Shown here one piece after another: positions 1-8,367 of a stretch of 64,000 bases of DNA. The translations under genes were made by a program, and so were the position numbers. How positions within the stretch are numbered: the first letter of the stretch is position 1; every line of letters starts with the position of its first letter. The notes under the pieces are model-generated. The model ran no database searches and was not told where the DNA came from. It saw nothing but the letters and a program-made list of their open reading frames with translations. This DNA is from Bacteroidales bacterium (GTDB lineage Bacteria > Bacteroidota > Bacteroidia > Bacteroidales > VadinHA17): assembly GCA_022865305.1 (NCBI GenBank), contig JALHSP010000062.1, positions 209,522 through 273,521 on the forward strand, in the 5' to 3' direction.

Positions 1-35
1 GTATTCATGGATTCAATGATCAATAATAAATAAAT

Positions 36-77
36 CACCCCCTCTTTGCGCAAGCAGAGAGGGGGCTGGGGGGTGAG
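36..77. repeat. G/C-run palindromic intergenic element (CCCCCTCT type)
   Basis: The element is an inverted repeat with arms CCCCCTCT and AGAGGGGG around a loop containing TTGCGCAAGC. It is followed by a further G-run. An almost identical copy in reverse orientation lies at 60188-60215. It is noncoding and probably one member of a dispersed genome-wide family. Confidence 0.75.
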
Positions 78-154
78 TTCATGTAATAAATGAAGCAGGG
101 GAGGGGTTGGGGAGAGGTCATAAGAAAATGGGAATGGATTGATTGATGGATTAA

Positions 155-202
155 ATACAATTGTAAAAGAATTTAGATGTGATTATATACAATTATAAAA
201 GA
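155..202 (+). promoter_or_regulatory. 16-bp direct repeat upstream of the GH2 gene
   Basis: Two copies of ATACAATT(g/a)TAAAAGA start 32 bp apart, at 155 and 187, and end about 65 bp before the GH2 start codon. The spacing and position suggest a promoter or activator-binding region. This is inference only, since no matching element was recognised elsewhere in the window. Confidence 0.3.
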
Positions 203-267
203 CACTTGAAATCTTTTTTGTCAATAAATTAACATTGAGTATTTTTATTGAAGGAAAAACTGCATCT

Positions 268-3200
268 ATGAGGACACTTTTTACATTTTTTTTACTGGCA
301 TACTGCTTTGCGTTTTCTAATGCCCAGTACAAATCTGCCAATACTGCAAAAAGCACCCGGATCGAAAAAAACATCAACTCTCAATGGACATTCAATTATT
401 TCCCTGATGAAAAGGCAGACACAGGATACGAATCTCCCGGTTTTGATGATTCAAAATGGCCGGCGGTCAGCATCCCTCATACATGGATGACATACGAAAC
501 AACAGGGGATATCCACCCATTCATAAAGAATGCTGCAGAAAACGATAATCCTTACTGGTGGACAGGCTGGGGCTGGTACCGGAAACATTTCTCAATTAAA
601 AAGGAATTCAGCGGAAAGAAGGTTTTTATTGAGTTTGAAGGCGTCCAGAAATATTGTAAAATCTGGATCAACGGCAAATACCTTGGTGACCATAAGGGAG
701 GTTATGGATCTTTTGATTTTGATCTGACAGGTTTTATTAATGAAGGTAAAGACAATGTCATTACTGTTGCTGTAAACAATGAGCAGAAAGATCAGTTCAG
801 AATTCCGCCCATGGCAGCAGGCAATTTTAATGTTTATGGTGGTATTTACCGCGATGTGACCATCGTTCTGAAAGATAAGCTTTATATACCTATGCAGGGA
901 TCCGCAGCTCATGAAGGAGGTACTTTTGTAACTACACCGAAGGTTTCCATAAAAGAGGGAGTTGTCCGTATACAGACATGGGTAAAAAATGATTACTCTC
1001 AACCGAAGGAGTGTATCCTGAACACTTATATTCTTGATGCAGCAAATAAAGTGGTCCAGGTACTGACATCAAGAAACACCATTAATGCAGGTCAGCTGTT
1101 TAAGTTTGATCAGACCTCAAAACCTGTTAAGAATCCGCATCTCTGGTCAAATGAAAATCCCTACCTGTATAAGATTCAATCAGAATTGGTTGACGGGAAG
1201 ACGATTGTTGATAATTATTCCAGCCCTCTGGGTTTCCGCTGGTTCCGTTGGGACTACAAGGAAAACTACCTTTATGTGAATGGCAAAAAAATGGTCATTC
1301 ATGGTGGTAACCGTCACCAGGAATATCCCTGGCTTGGTGATGCAATACCCAAATGGATCACTGTTATGGACTTCAGGGATATTGCAGAAAACCTGAATTA
1401 TAACTTTATGCGGACTGCCCATTATCCACATGACAGGCTGGTGTATGACCTTACTGATAAATATGGAATTGTAATAAATGAAGAATCTCCGAGTATAAAG
1501 AACCAGGAATTTTCTCCTGAAGTGCAGGAACAGCAAATGAAGGAGATGATACGGCGAGACCGTAACCACCCTTCAATAATGTTCTGGAGCATGGGGAACG
1601 AGACTAACCATGCAGTTGATTCGAAATTTGCAGTAGCCGAGGATACAACAAGAATCATTACCGCGCGTCGTGTACTTGATGGTTCAGCCGGAGCCTATGT
1701 TACCCATACCGACGAGAATCTGGCAATTGAAAACCTGCTTAGATGCACAATCCGCGGCTGGTATAATAAGGATGTTAAAAACCTGGAACCATCCGACCAG
1801 CAGTATTGCGGAACTGAGGAACACCAGCAGAATATGCTTAAGGCCAGCGGCCGGTTTGGTACCGGCAACCTGTGCACCTGGCTCTACGAAGATCATGGTG
1901 CCGACCGCGAATACATGAATGCCCCGCTTCTGCATGTAAATCCAAAAGGATATGTCGATGTTTACAGGATTCCGAAATATGCCTATTATTTCTGGCAGGC
2001 TACATATTATGAAAAACCAATGGTTTTCATACAGCCTCATTTCTGGCGTTCCCAATATCTTGGACAGAAAAAAGATATTGTTGTTAATTCCAATTGCGAC
2101 AGGGTTGAACTTAAAGTGAACGGAGTAAGCAAAGGATTTCAGGCACCTGATGAGACGAATTTCCATAGTGTGATATTTGAAGATGTAGCAATTGAAAAAG
2201 GGACACTGAGCGCTGTGGCAAGCAAAGGAGGGAAGACAGTTACTGCACAAATAATAATGGCAGGGGAACCGGCAAAGATAGTTCTATCAGGTTCCCATCA
2301 GAAGATTAAAGCCGATCGTGGTTCAGTTGCAATAATAACTGCAGATATTGTTGATTCAAAAGGGAATCACATTTATGGTGCCAACAACACAATAAAATGG
2401 GCAGTTACAGGTCCTGCAACTCTAGCAGGGCCGCCTGTATACGAATCGGATATAAATAAGTATCACCAAATGGATGGTGTATGGTATATGGATATGCCGG
2501 TATCTAATGTCATCAGATCGACAGGTAAGCCCGGCAGGCTCCATATTACAGTGTCAGCAAGCGGTCTGGCATCCGGTTCATTCGATATTGAGGCTGAAGA
2601 GATAATGCCAGATAATTCCGTTATAATTGAACCAATCCTGGGTGATGAAGGACGAAAACCGGTCGCAAAAGCAACCCTGATATTTGACAGACTGGAAGAG
2701 GTGCCTCAGGAGATCAAGTTAACATATAATGAATTCAATGCCGGTTCTTCAGATAAATCAGGATATGCCAGACTCATCAGGAAGCATATAATGAATAACA
2801 ATCCTTCAGTTGATTCCTCATCAATTGAATTTATATCGCTTATCGATCTTTTTACATCTCATCTTTTAAACAATAACGGTCGCCTGGTAGCTGATGATTA
2901 TAATTTCAATGTGGAACATTATAATAATTGCAGGTTAATTTCAGGGTATATTAATGCTACCAAACTTCCGGCTGTATTCAAAGAAGGGCTGAAGAAATAC
3001 TATACAGACGCAATTATATGCAGGGGCAGTGAAAAAAATGCCGGTGATGAGATGAACTGGATGAACTGGATACCATCGGGAGGAACTGTTGTTGTTTCGC
3101 AGGAAGGAAATACTCCTTCCTGGCCTAAAGGAACAATTGTGACAGGCAAAAATGATCTTGCCGATCTGATCACTGAGGTATATCCGGTTTTTTTAAAATA

Positions 3201-3381
3201 CAATGAAGAGGCAAAAGAACGAGCCCTGACTTTTATAAGCAAGATGAATCCTTACATACAGATCATTTCCGTCAGTGATCAAAGCAGGGAGGGAGATGAG
3301 AAGAAGATTACAAAGATTTCATATACAGCAGAAAAAGGAAAGCCGATACTTATACCATTAATAAAGTTTATCACAGAATAG
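268..3381 (+). CDS. Secreted glycoside hydrolase family 2 (beta-galactosidase-like)
   Basis: This is probably an exo-acting GH2 enzyme (beta-galactosidase, beta-glucuronidase or related). The start is moved to the ATG at 268 because it opens a clean signal peptide (MRTLFTFFLLAYCFAFSNAQ); the ORF-track start adds 11 non-signal residues. In order I see a jelly-roll sugar-binding domain (about residues 35-190, with GWGWYRK and WINGKYLG), an Ig-like domain, and a TIM barrel containing HGGNRHQEYPW and the acid/base motif SMGNET. The nucleophile Glu is probably in LYEDHG. A DUF4982-like and an Ig-like domain follow, then about 200 C-terminal residues I cannot assign. At 1037 residues it is a long, multi-domain member. 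The exact substrate is unknown. Confidence 0.85.
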   Translation: MRTLFTFFLLAYCFAFSNAQYKSANTAKSTRIEKNINSQWTFNYFPDEKADTGYESPGFDDSKWPAVSIPHTWMTYETTGDIHPFIKNAAENDNPYWWTGWGWYRKHFSIKKEFSGKKVFIEFEGVQKYCKIWINGKYLGDHKGGYGSFDFDLTGFINEGKDNVITVAVNNEQKDQFRIPPMAAGNFNVYGGIYRDVTIVLKDKLYIPMQGSAAHEGGTFVTTPKVSIKEGVVRIQTWVKNDYSQPKECILNTYILDAANKVVQVLTSRNTINAGQLFKFDQTSKPVKNPHLWSNENPYLYKIQSELVDGKTIVDNYSSPLGFRWFRWDYKENYLYVNGKKMVIHGGNRHQEYPWLGDAIPKWITVMDFRDIAENLNYNFMRTAHYPHDRLVYDLTDKYGIVINEESPSIKNQEFSPEVQEQQMKEMIRRDRNHPSIMFWSMGNETNHAVDSKFAVAEDTTRIITARRVLDGSAGAYVTHTDENLAIENLLRCTIRGWYNKDVKNLEPSDQQYCGTEEHQQNMLKASGRFGTGNLCTWLYEDHGADREYMNAPLLHVNPKGYVDVYRIPKYAYYFWQATYYEKPMVFIQPHFWRSQYLGQKKDIVVNSNCDRVELKVNGVSKGFQAPDETNFHSVIFEDVAIEKGTLSAVASKGGKTVTAQIIMAGEPAKIVLSGSHQKIKADRGSVAIITADIVDSKGNHIYGANNTIKWAVTGPATLAGPPVYESDINKYHQMDGVWYMDMPVSNVIRSTGKPGRLHITVSASGLASGSFDIEAEEIMPDNSVIIEPILGDEGRKPVAKATLIFDRLEEVPQEIKLTYNEFNAGSSDKSGYARLIRKHIMNNNPSVDSSSIEFISLIDLFTSHLLNNNGRLVADDYNFNVEHYNNCRLISGYINATKLPAVFKEGLKKYYTDAIICRGSEKNAGDEMNWMNWIPSGGTVVVSQEGNTPSWPKGTIVTGKNDLADLITEVYPVFLKYNEEAKERALTFISKMNPYIQIISVSDQSREGDEKKITKISYTAEKGKPILIPLIKFITE

Positions 3382-3403
3382 TCATCTGATCCTCAAATAG
3401 GCT

Positions 3404-3476
3404 GCCCCCCTGCCCCCCTAAAGGGGGGTTAAAATCAGGACGCAATTTAGCCCCCCTTTAGGGGGGATGGGGGGTG
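3404..3476. repeat. Bipartite CCCCCCTxxAGGGGGG intergenic element
   Basis: Two palindromes (CCCCCCTAAAGGGGGG and CCCCCCTTTAGGGGGG) are joined by a spacer that begins TTAAAATC and ends AATTTAG. The same spacer ends occur in the copy near 12.4-12.5 kb, so the whole arrangement behaves as one unit. It lies between the GH2 and the first BNR-4 gene and is noncoding here. It could form a strong cruciform or RNA hairpin. Confidence 0.7.
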
Positions 3477-3514
3477 AAACAAATGGGTTCACATAGGTAT
3501 AATTTAACTGAATA

Positions 3515-4891
3515 ATGAATGAGAATAAGATTCTAACCTATTTTTTATTGGTAGTTCTTCTTTTAAGAATCAATGATTCTATAGCCCAGAATCCCGTAGC
3601 AGATGGCTACAAAGGCATCTGGTTCACGCTGGGGCAGTTTTCGGAGTACGGCGATAAGTATTCCGGAGGACTTGGAACCTATACAGCAGACCATATACCA
3701 ATTGCTGTATATTCTCCTGAGGCCGGGAAAACATTTTTTGTTTATGGAGGGACAACTAAAGCTGATGAGAAGCATCTTCTTATCATGATCTCTTACTATG
3801 ATCACCGCACTAATATGGTCCCCAGGCCGGTTATTGTTTATGATAAAATGGGTATTGATGATCCGCATGATAATGCTGCATTATCAATAGACAATGAAGG
3901 ATTCATTTGGGTATTCATAAGTGGAAGAGGTCAGTCAAGGCCCGGGTATATTTTTAAAAGCCTGGCCCCTTATTCAATAGAAAGTTTCGAGAAAATTCTT
4001 GAAGATGAAATGACTTATCCTCAGCCATGGATAGTGAACGGGAACGGATTCCTCTATATGTTTACAAAATATACAAAAGGACGCGAATTATACTGGTCAA
4101 CAAGCACTGATGGCAAAAAATGGTCTGAAGATCATAAGCTTGCAGGTATGGGAGGCCATTACCAGGTTTCAAATATATACGGAGATAAGCTTGTCTCTGT
4201 CTTTAATTACCATCCCGGAGGAAATGTGGATAAGCGGACAAACATTTATGCTGTTCAGACCAGCGATATGGGAAAGACATGGAGGACAATCGAAGGGAGA
4301 GTAATTCAACCTCCACTCTCTGACCCTCATAATGAAGCTCTTATAAAGGATTATGAAGCCGAAAAAAAGCTTGTTTATATTAACGATCTGAATTTTGATT
4401 CATATGGCAATCCTGTCATACTTGCCATTATCAGCAGAGACTTCAGACCAGGTCCTGCCGGCGATCCGCGCGAATGGATTGTCATACACTGGAAAAATGA
4501 CCGGTGGAATTTTCATAAGGTATGTGAATCAACTCACAATTATGACATGGGTTCACTGTACATTGAAGGGAAAAACTGGAAAATAATCGGCCCGACAGAA
4601 CCAGGCCCGCAAAAGTACGGAACCGGTGGTGAGATTACGATGTGGATGAGTAAAGATGAAGGTAAGACCTGGACGAAGATACGTAATGTTACTGAAGAAA
4701 GTGTGCTTAATCATTCCTATGTAAGACGACCGGTAAATGCACATAAGGATTTCTACGCCTTCTGGGCTGATGGTGATGCAGACAAACTCTCTGAATCCCA
4801 TTTGTACTTTTCAAACAAAAATGGAACTAAAGTCAGGCAACTGCCATATGAAATGAACAAGAATTTTCAAAAGCCAATCAGAATAAAATGA
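3515..4891 (+). CDS. Secreted BNR-4 repeat beta-propeller protein (copy 1)
   Basis: This is a 458-residue secreted protein (signal peptide to about residue 24, ending SIAQ) with the features of the BNR_4 propeller family. It has Asp-box-like repeats (STDGKKW, SDMGKTW, SKDEGKTW) and the conserved starts DGYKGIWF and FFVYGGTT. BNR_4 folds occur in GH145 rhamnosidase-like enzymes and in several polysaccharide lyases acting on rhamnose-uronic acid linkages, so activity on a rhamnose/uronate polymer is plausible but unproven. Conserved His-containing segments (YYDHRTN, PHDNAAL, TFNYHPGG-like) could form the active site. A close paralog lies at 6992-8365, on the other side of the esterase gene. Confidence 0.75.
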   Translation: MNENKILTYFLLVVLLLRINDSIAQNPVADGYKGIWFTLGQFSEYGDKYSGGLGTYTADHIPIAVYSPEAGKTFFVYGGTTKADEKHLLIMISYYDHRTNMVPRPVIVYDKMGIDDPHDNAALSIDNEGFIWVFISGRGQSRPGYIFKSLAPYSIESFEKILEDEMTYPQPWIVNGNGFLYMFTKYTKGRELYWSTSTDGKKWSEDHKLAGMGGHYQVSNIYGDKLVSVFNYHPGGNVDKRTNIYAVQTSDMGKTWRTIEGRVIQPPLSDPHNEALIKDYEAEKKLVYINDLNFDSYGNPVILAIISRDFRPGPAGDPREWIVIHWKNDRWNFHKVCESTHNYDMGSLYIEGKNWKIIGPTEPGPQKYGTGGEITMWMSKDEGKTWTKIRNVTEESVLNHSYVRRPVNAHKDFYAFWADGDADKLSESHLYFSNKNGTKVRQLPYEMNKNFQKPIRIK

Positions 4892-4945
4892 GGTGTAATT
4901 ATATTCTTTATATTGGAGTCATTAAAATAGAATTTTTAGATCTGG

Positions 4946-5435
4946 TTTTTTTTAACCACAAAGTATCACAAAGGATTTTCACAAAGTATCACAAAGGGAA
5001 AATTATAAATTATGAATGTAGAAGAAGTATTTAAAAAAGTTTTGGATTGTTCGTTTCAGGTCCATACAGCACTTGGGCCGGGGTCGCTTGAGAGTGCATA
5101 TTTAGAGTGTTTGTTTTACGAACTTACACAATCTGTTTTAAATGTAGAAAAACAAAAACCTTTACCACTTATTTTTAAGGAGGTCAAACTTGAAGCTGGA
5201 TATAGAATTGATTTGTTAGTAGAAAATGAAATAGTTGTAGAAATTAAATCAATTGAGGCATTATGTGATATTCATATGGCGCAGATACTCATATATATGC
5301 AGCTATCAGGTTGCAAATTAGGTTTGTTAGCCAATTTTAATGTAAGACACCTTAAAGATGGAATAAAACGAGTAATTCTATAAACCTTGGTGTGACTTTG
5401 TGATGTACTTGGTGAGCCTTTGTGGTAAAAAAAAA
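4946..5435. mobile_element. GxxExxY gene cassette bounded by terminal inverted repeats
   Basis: The left end TTTTTTTTAACCACAAAG (4946-4963) is matched in inverted orientation by the right end CTTTGTGGTAAAAAAAAA (5418-5435), with about one mismatch. Inside the left end, CACAAAGTATCACAAAGG is repeated directly, and the right end carries related CTTTGTG copies. The only gene inside is the GxxExxY protein. No transposase is present, so it would be a nonautonomous or passively spreading cassette. The mobility is inferred. Confidence 0.5.
5012..5383 (+). CDS. GxxExxY protein (PD-(D/E)XK nuclease-like)
   Basis: This 123-residue cytosolic protein belongs to the GxxExxY family. The namesake motif is visible as GSLESAY (residues 24-30) after VHTALGPG. 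A PD-(D/E)XK-like core follows, with YRIDLLVENEIVVEIKS giving the D...ExK residues, and the C-terminal NFNVRHLKDGIKR is typical of the family. Its function is not established; the fold suggests a nuclease. It has no signal peptide, unlike its neighbours, and is flanked by inverted CACAAAG-type repeats. It therefore looks like an insertion into the polysaccharide locus and not a part of it. Confidence 0.85.
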   Translation: MNVEEVFKKVLDCSFQVHTALGPGSLESAYLECLFYELTQSVLNVEKQKPLPLIFKEVKLEAGYRIDLLVENEIVVEIKSIEALCDIHMAQILIYMQLSGCKLGLLANFNVRHLKDGIKRVIL

Positions 5436-5474
5436 TATACATATCTTTCAGTTATTTATTAATTCACTAAAGCT

Positions 5475-6881
5475 ATGAAAATCAAATTATTATTCGTTGT
5501 ATGTTTATTTAGTCTTCCACTTCTGATAAGGTCTCAAATACCACAAGATGTATATAAGAAGCCTCTGAAAGAGGTTATGACGGATATTGAAAAGAGATAT
5601 AAGATAAAGTTCCAGTACAACGAAAGTCTTGTTAAGGGAGTTGATGTAATGTACCCGACATGGCGGTATCGCCCAGATATTGAAACAACACTGACAAATA
5701 TCCTGATGCCGCTTGAAATGATCTTTAAGAAAACCGGCGACAATATTTACCAGATCAGTAAGTATGAATACTACAGGCGACCTGTTGAAGAGGGGAAGAA
5801 ACATCTTGACCGGCTCCTTGCCAGTTACCCGGTAGTTTCTGCATGGGAATCCAGGAAATCTGAATTAAGGAAGTGTATCACTGAACAAATGCAGCTTTTT
5901 CCCTTTCCAAAGAAGACGCCGCTTAATCCTGTTTATACTGCAATCAGGAAATTTGAAGGTTATACAGTGCAGAATGTTGGTATTGAGACAATTCCCGGCT
6001 TCTACCTCTGTGGTTCTCTTTACCGGCCAGCCAAAGGGAAAGGTCCGTTCCCGGCTGTACTTTCACCACATGGACATTTTAACAGTACTGATCTGAATGA
6101 AAATGGCAGGTACCGGCCTGATCAGCAGTACAGATGTGCCATGCTTGCAAGGATGGGAGCAGTGGTTTTCAGTTATGAGATGTTCGGTTACGGAGAATCT
6201 CTTCTGCAGATAGATAAAGCCGATCATAAAACCGGACTGGCTCTTACAATGCAGACTTTGAATTCTATAAGAGTGATTGATTTTCTTAGTTCTTTGCCTT
6301 ATGTCGATGCGAAAAGAATAGGTGTTACCGGCGAATCGGGAGGGGGAACGCAAACTTTCCTTGTGACAGCTCTCGATGACCGGATTACTGTCAGTGTTCC
6401 GGTGGTAATGGTGTCCTCTTACTTTTACGGGGGCTGTGCCTGCGAAAGCGGGCTGCCAATCCATTCATGTACTGATCTAATGACGAACAACGCCGAGATT
6501 GCGGCAATGGCATCACCGCGTCCTATGCTGGTTATTTCTGATGGCGACGACTGGACAGAAGATGTTCCTGATATTGAATACCCTTATCTTAAAAAAGTTT
6601 ATGGACTTTATGGGAAACAGGAATATGTCGAAAACGTCCACCTGGCAAATGAAGGCCATGATTATGGTGTTTCAAAAAGAATGGCAATGTACGATTTTAT
6701 GGCTCGTCATCTTGGATTGAATATCAATGCCGTAAAGGACAAAACAGACAAAATTGATGAATCAAAGGTGACTATTGAGAAATATGAAGCATTGCTTGTT
6801 TTCGGTAAGGAAGGCAAGCTGCCACTAAATGCGGTTAAAGGAGCAGGCGCTGTTCGGGAATCATTAAAATCAGTGCAATAA
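5475..6881 (+). CDS. Secreted alpha/beta-hydrolase esterase with N-terminal STN domain
   Basis: After a signal peptide (about 20 residues), residues 25-95 look like an STN (secretin/TonB short N-terminal) domain: PLKEVMTDIEKRYKIKFQYN, then IETTLTNIL and DNIYQIS. The rest is an alpha/beta hydrolase related to acetyl-xylan-esterase-type enzymes. It has the oxyanion region SPHGHF, nucleophile elbow GESGGGTQ, acidic region ISDGDDWTED and catalytic His in NEGHDYG. It probably removes acyl or methyl groups from a glycan. STN domains normally sit on TonB-dependent transporters or secretins, so the fusion is unusual. It lies between the two BNR-4 paralogs, which suggests a shared substrate. Confidence 0.75.
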   Translation: MKIKLLFVVCLFSLPLLIRSQIPQDVYKKPLKEVMTDIEKRYKIKFQYNESLVKGVDVMYPTWRYRPDIETTLTNILMPLEMIFKKTGDNIYQISKYEYYRRPVEEGKKHLDRLLASYPVVSAWESRKSELRKCITEQMQLFPFPKKTPLNPVYTAIRKFEGYTVQNVGIETIPGFYLCGSLYRPAKGKGPFPAVLSPHGHFNSTDLNENGRYRPDQQYRCAMLARMGAVVFSYEMFGYGESLLQIDKADHKTGLALTMQTLNSIRVIDFLSSLPYVDAKRIGVTGESGGGTQTFLVTALDDRITVSVPVVMVSSYFYGGCACESGLPIHSCTDLMTNNAEIAAMASPRPMLVISDGDDWTEDVPDIEYPYLKKVYGLYGKQEYVENVHLANEGHDYGVSKRMAMYDFMARHLGLNINAVKDKTDKIDESKVTIEKYEALLVFGKEGKLPLNAVKGAGAVRESLKSVQ

Positions 6882-6991
6882 GAAGATTTTAATATTGATA
6901 ATAATAAGTTCATATATAAGGTAAACACGACCAGATTATTATTAATTTTATAAAAGAGAATATCTTTACATCAATACTCAGGTTTGACAGA

Positions 6992-8365
6992 ATGTATAAG
7001 AAAACTGTGCTTCTGGCTCTGATATCACTTTTCTTTGTGGATCCCGGTACCCTATTTTCTCAGAATCCTAAGATGGATGGTTATAAGGGTATCTGGTTCA
7101 ATGCTGGTCAGTTCCAGGAGTACGGTTACAAGTTTTCAGGTGGGGTCGCTACATTTGCTTCCCGGTACAGACCTATTGCAATTTATTCTCCAGAGGTTAA
7201 GAAAACATTCTTTGTATATGGCGGTACGACTAGCGCTGATGAAAGACATCTTCTTATAATGATTTCGTATTTTGATCACAGGTATAACGTAGTACCAAAA
7301 CCGGTTATTGTTTATGATAAAATGGGGGTGAGCGAGCCCCATGACAATGCATCTCTTTCAATCGACTCCAATGGTTTTTTATGGATTTTTATCAGCGGAA
7401 GAGGCAGAACACGACCGGGACTGATATTTAAAAGCTCGAAACCTTATTCCATTGATAGTTTCGAAAAGATATTAGATTGGGAGATGATATCACCGCAACC
7501 ATGGTGGATGAAAGATTATGGATTTTTGCTGATGTTTTCAAAAAATATAAAAGGGCGGGAGCTTTACTGGAGTTCAAGCACTGATGGAAAAACATGGATC
7601 ACGAGTCAGAAACTTGCCGATATGGGCGGACATTTCCAGGTATCAAATGTTTTTGGGAACAGACTGGTAACGATATTTAATTACCATCCGTTAGGGAATA
7701 CTGACAAACGAACAAATCTTTATCTGCTCCAGACTGAAGATATGGGCAAGACCTGGAAATCCGTCGATAACAAGATCGTCAAAACTCCAATTGTTGATAT
7801 TATTAATGAAGCCTTAATAAAGAATTATGAAATTGAAGGAAAACTCGTTTATATCAAAGATCTGAATTTTGATAAAAATGGAAATCCGGTGATATTGGTT
7901 ATCCTGAGCGGAGATTCCAGTCCAGGTCCGAAGGGTGGGCCAAGGGAATGGATGATAATTCACTGGAAAGATAATAAATGGAATTTTAATAAGGTATGCG
8001 AATCAACCAACAACTATGATATGGGATCTCTCTATATTACGGATAACGAATGGAGAATAGTTGGTTCCACAGAACCTGGTCCTCAGAAATATGGAAGTGG
8101 GGGCGAAATGGCTTTGTGGATCAGCAGGAATGAAGGAATTGACTGGGATAAGGTACGTAATATTACCACAAAAAGTATATACAATAACTCTTTTGCACGG
8201 CGTCCGCTGAATGCACAGAAGGATTTCTATGCATTTTGGGCTGATGGAGATGCGGACCAGTTTTCAATCTCGAGGTTGTACTTTACCAATGAAAAATGCA
8301 ACAGGGTTTGGATGTTGCCCTATGATATGAAAAAGGACTTGGAAAGGCCAGTCAGAATAAAATAA
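6992..8365 (+). CDS. Secreted BNR-4 repeat beta-propeller protein (copy 2)
   Basis: This 457-residue paralog of the protein at 3515-4891 is collinear over its whole length and shares the start DGYKGIWF, the FFVYGGTT block, PVIVYDKMG, ISGRG and the ending FYAFWADGDADQ. The signal peptide ends near residue 23 (LFSQ). It is probably a tandem duplicate that diverged after duplication: conserved blocks are nearly identical while loops differ, which would suit different side-chain specificities. The likely role is a propeller hydrolase or lyase on rhamnose/uronate-type glycan. Exact activity cannot be read from the sequence. Confidence 0.75.
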   Translation: MYKKTVLLALISLFFVDPGTLFSQNPKMDGYKGIWFNAGQFQEYGYKFSGGVATFASRYRPIAIYSPEVKKTFFVYGGTTSADERHLLIMISYFDHRYNVVPKPVIVYDKMGVSEPHDNASLSIDSNGFLWIFISGRGRTRPGLIFKSSKPYSIDSFEKILDWEMISPQPWWMKDYGFLLMFSKNIKGRELYWSSSTDGKTWITSQKLADMGGHFQVSNVFGNRLVTIFNYHPLGNTDKRTNLYLLQTEDMGKTWKSVDNKIVKTPIVDIINEALIKNYEIEGKLVYIKDLNFDKNGNPVILVILSGDSSPGPKGGPREWMIIHWKDNKWNFNKVCESTNNYDMGSLYITDNEWRIVGSTEPGPQKYGSGGEMALWISRNEGIDWDKVRNITTKSIYNNSFARRPLNAQKDFYAFWADGDADQFSISRLYFTNEKCNRVWMLPYDMKKDLERPVRIK

Positions 8366-8367
8366 AT

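Noticed and set aside
592-1002. Antisense ORF with 136 codons inside GH2, and similar long shadow ORFs elsewhere (for example 1684-2250, 14475-14879, 61676-62077)
   Set aside because: They lie wholly inside strong genes in other frames, have no signal peptide or recognisable domain and no leader region of their own.
4946-5011. CRISPR-like repeats (CACAAAGTATCACAAAGG twice)
   Set aside because: Only two copies, no spacer regularity and no cas genes; they belong to the ends of the GxxExxY cassette.
5475-6881. CE15 glucuronoyl esterase
   Set aside because: The nucleophile motif is GESGGGT and not the GCSR-type motif of that family.
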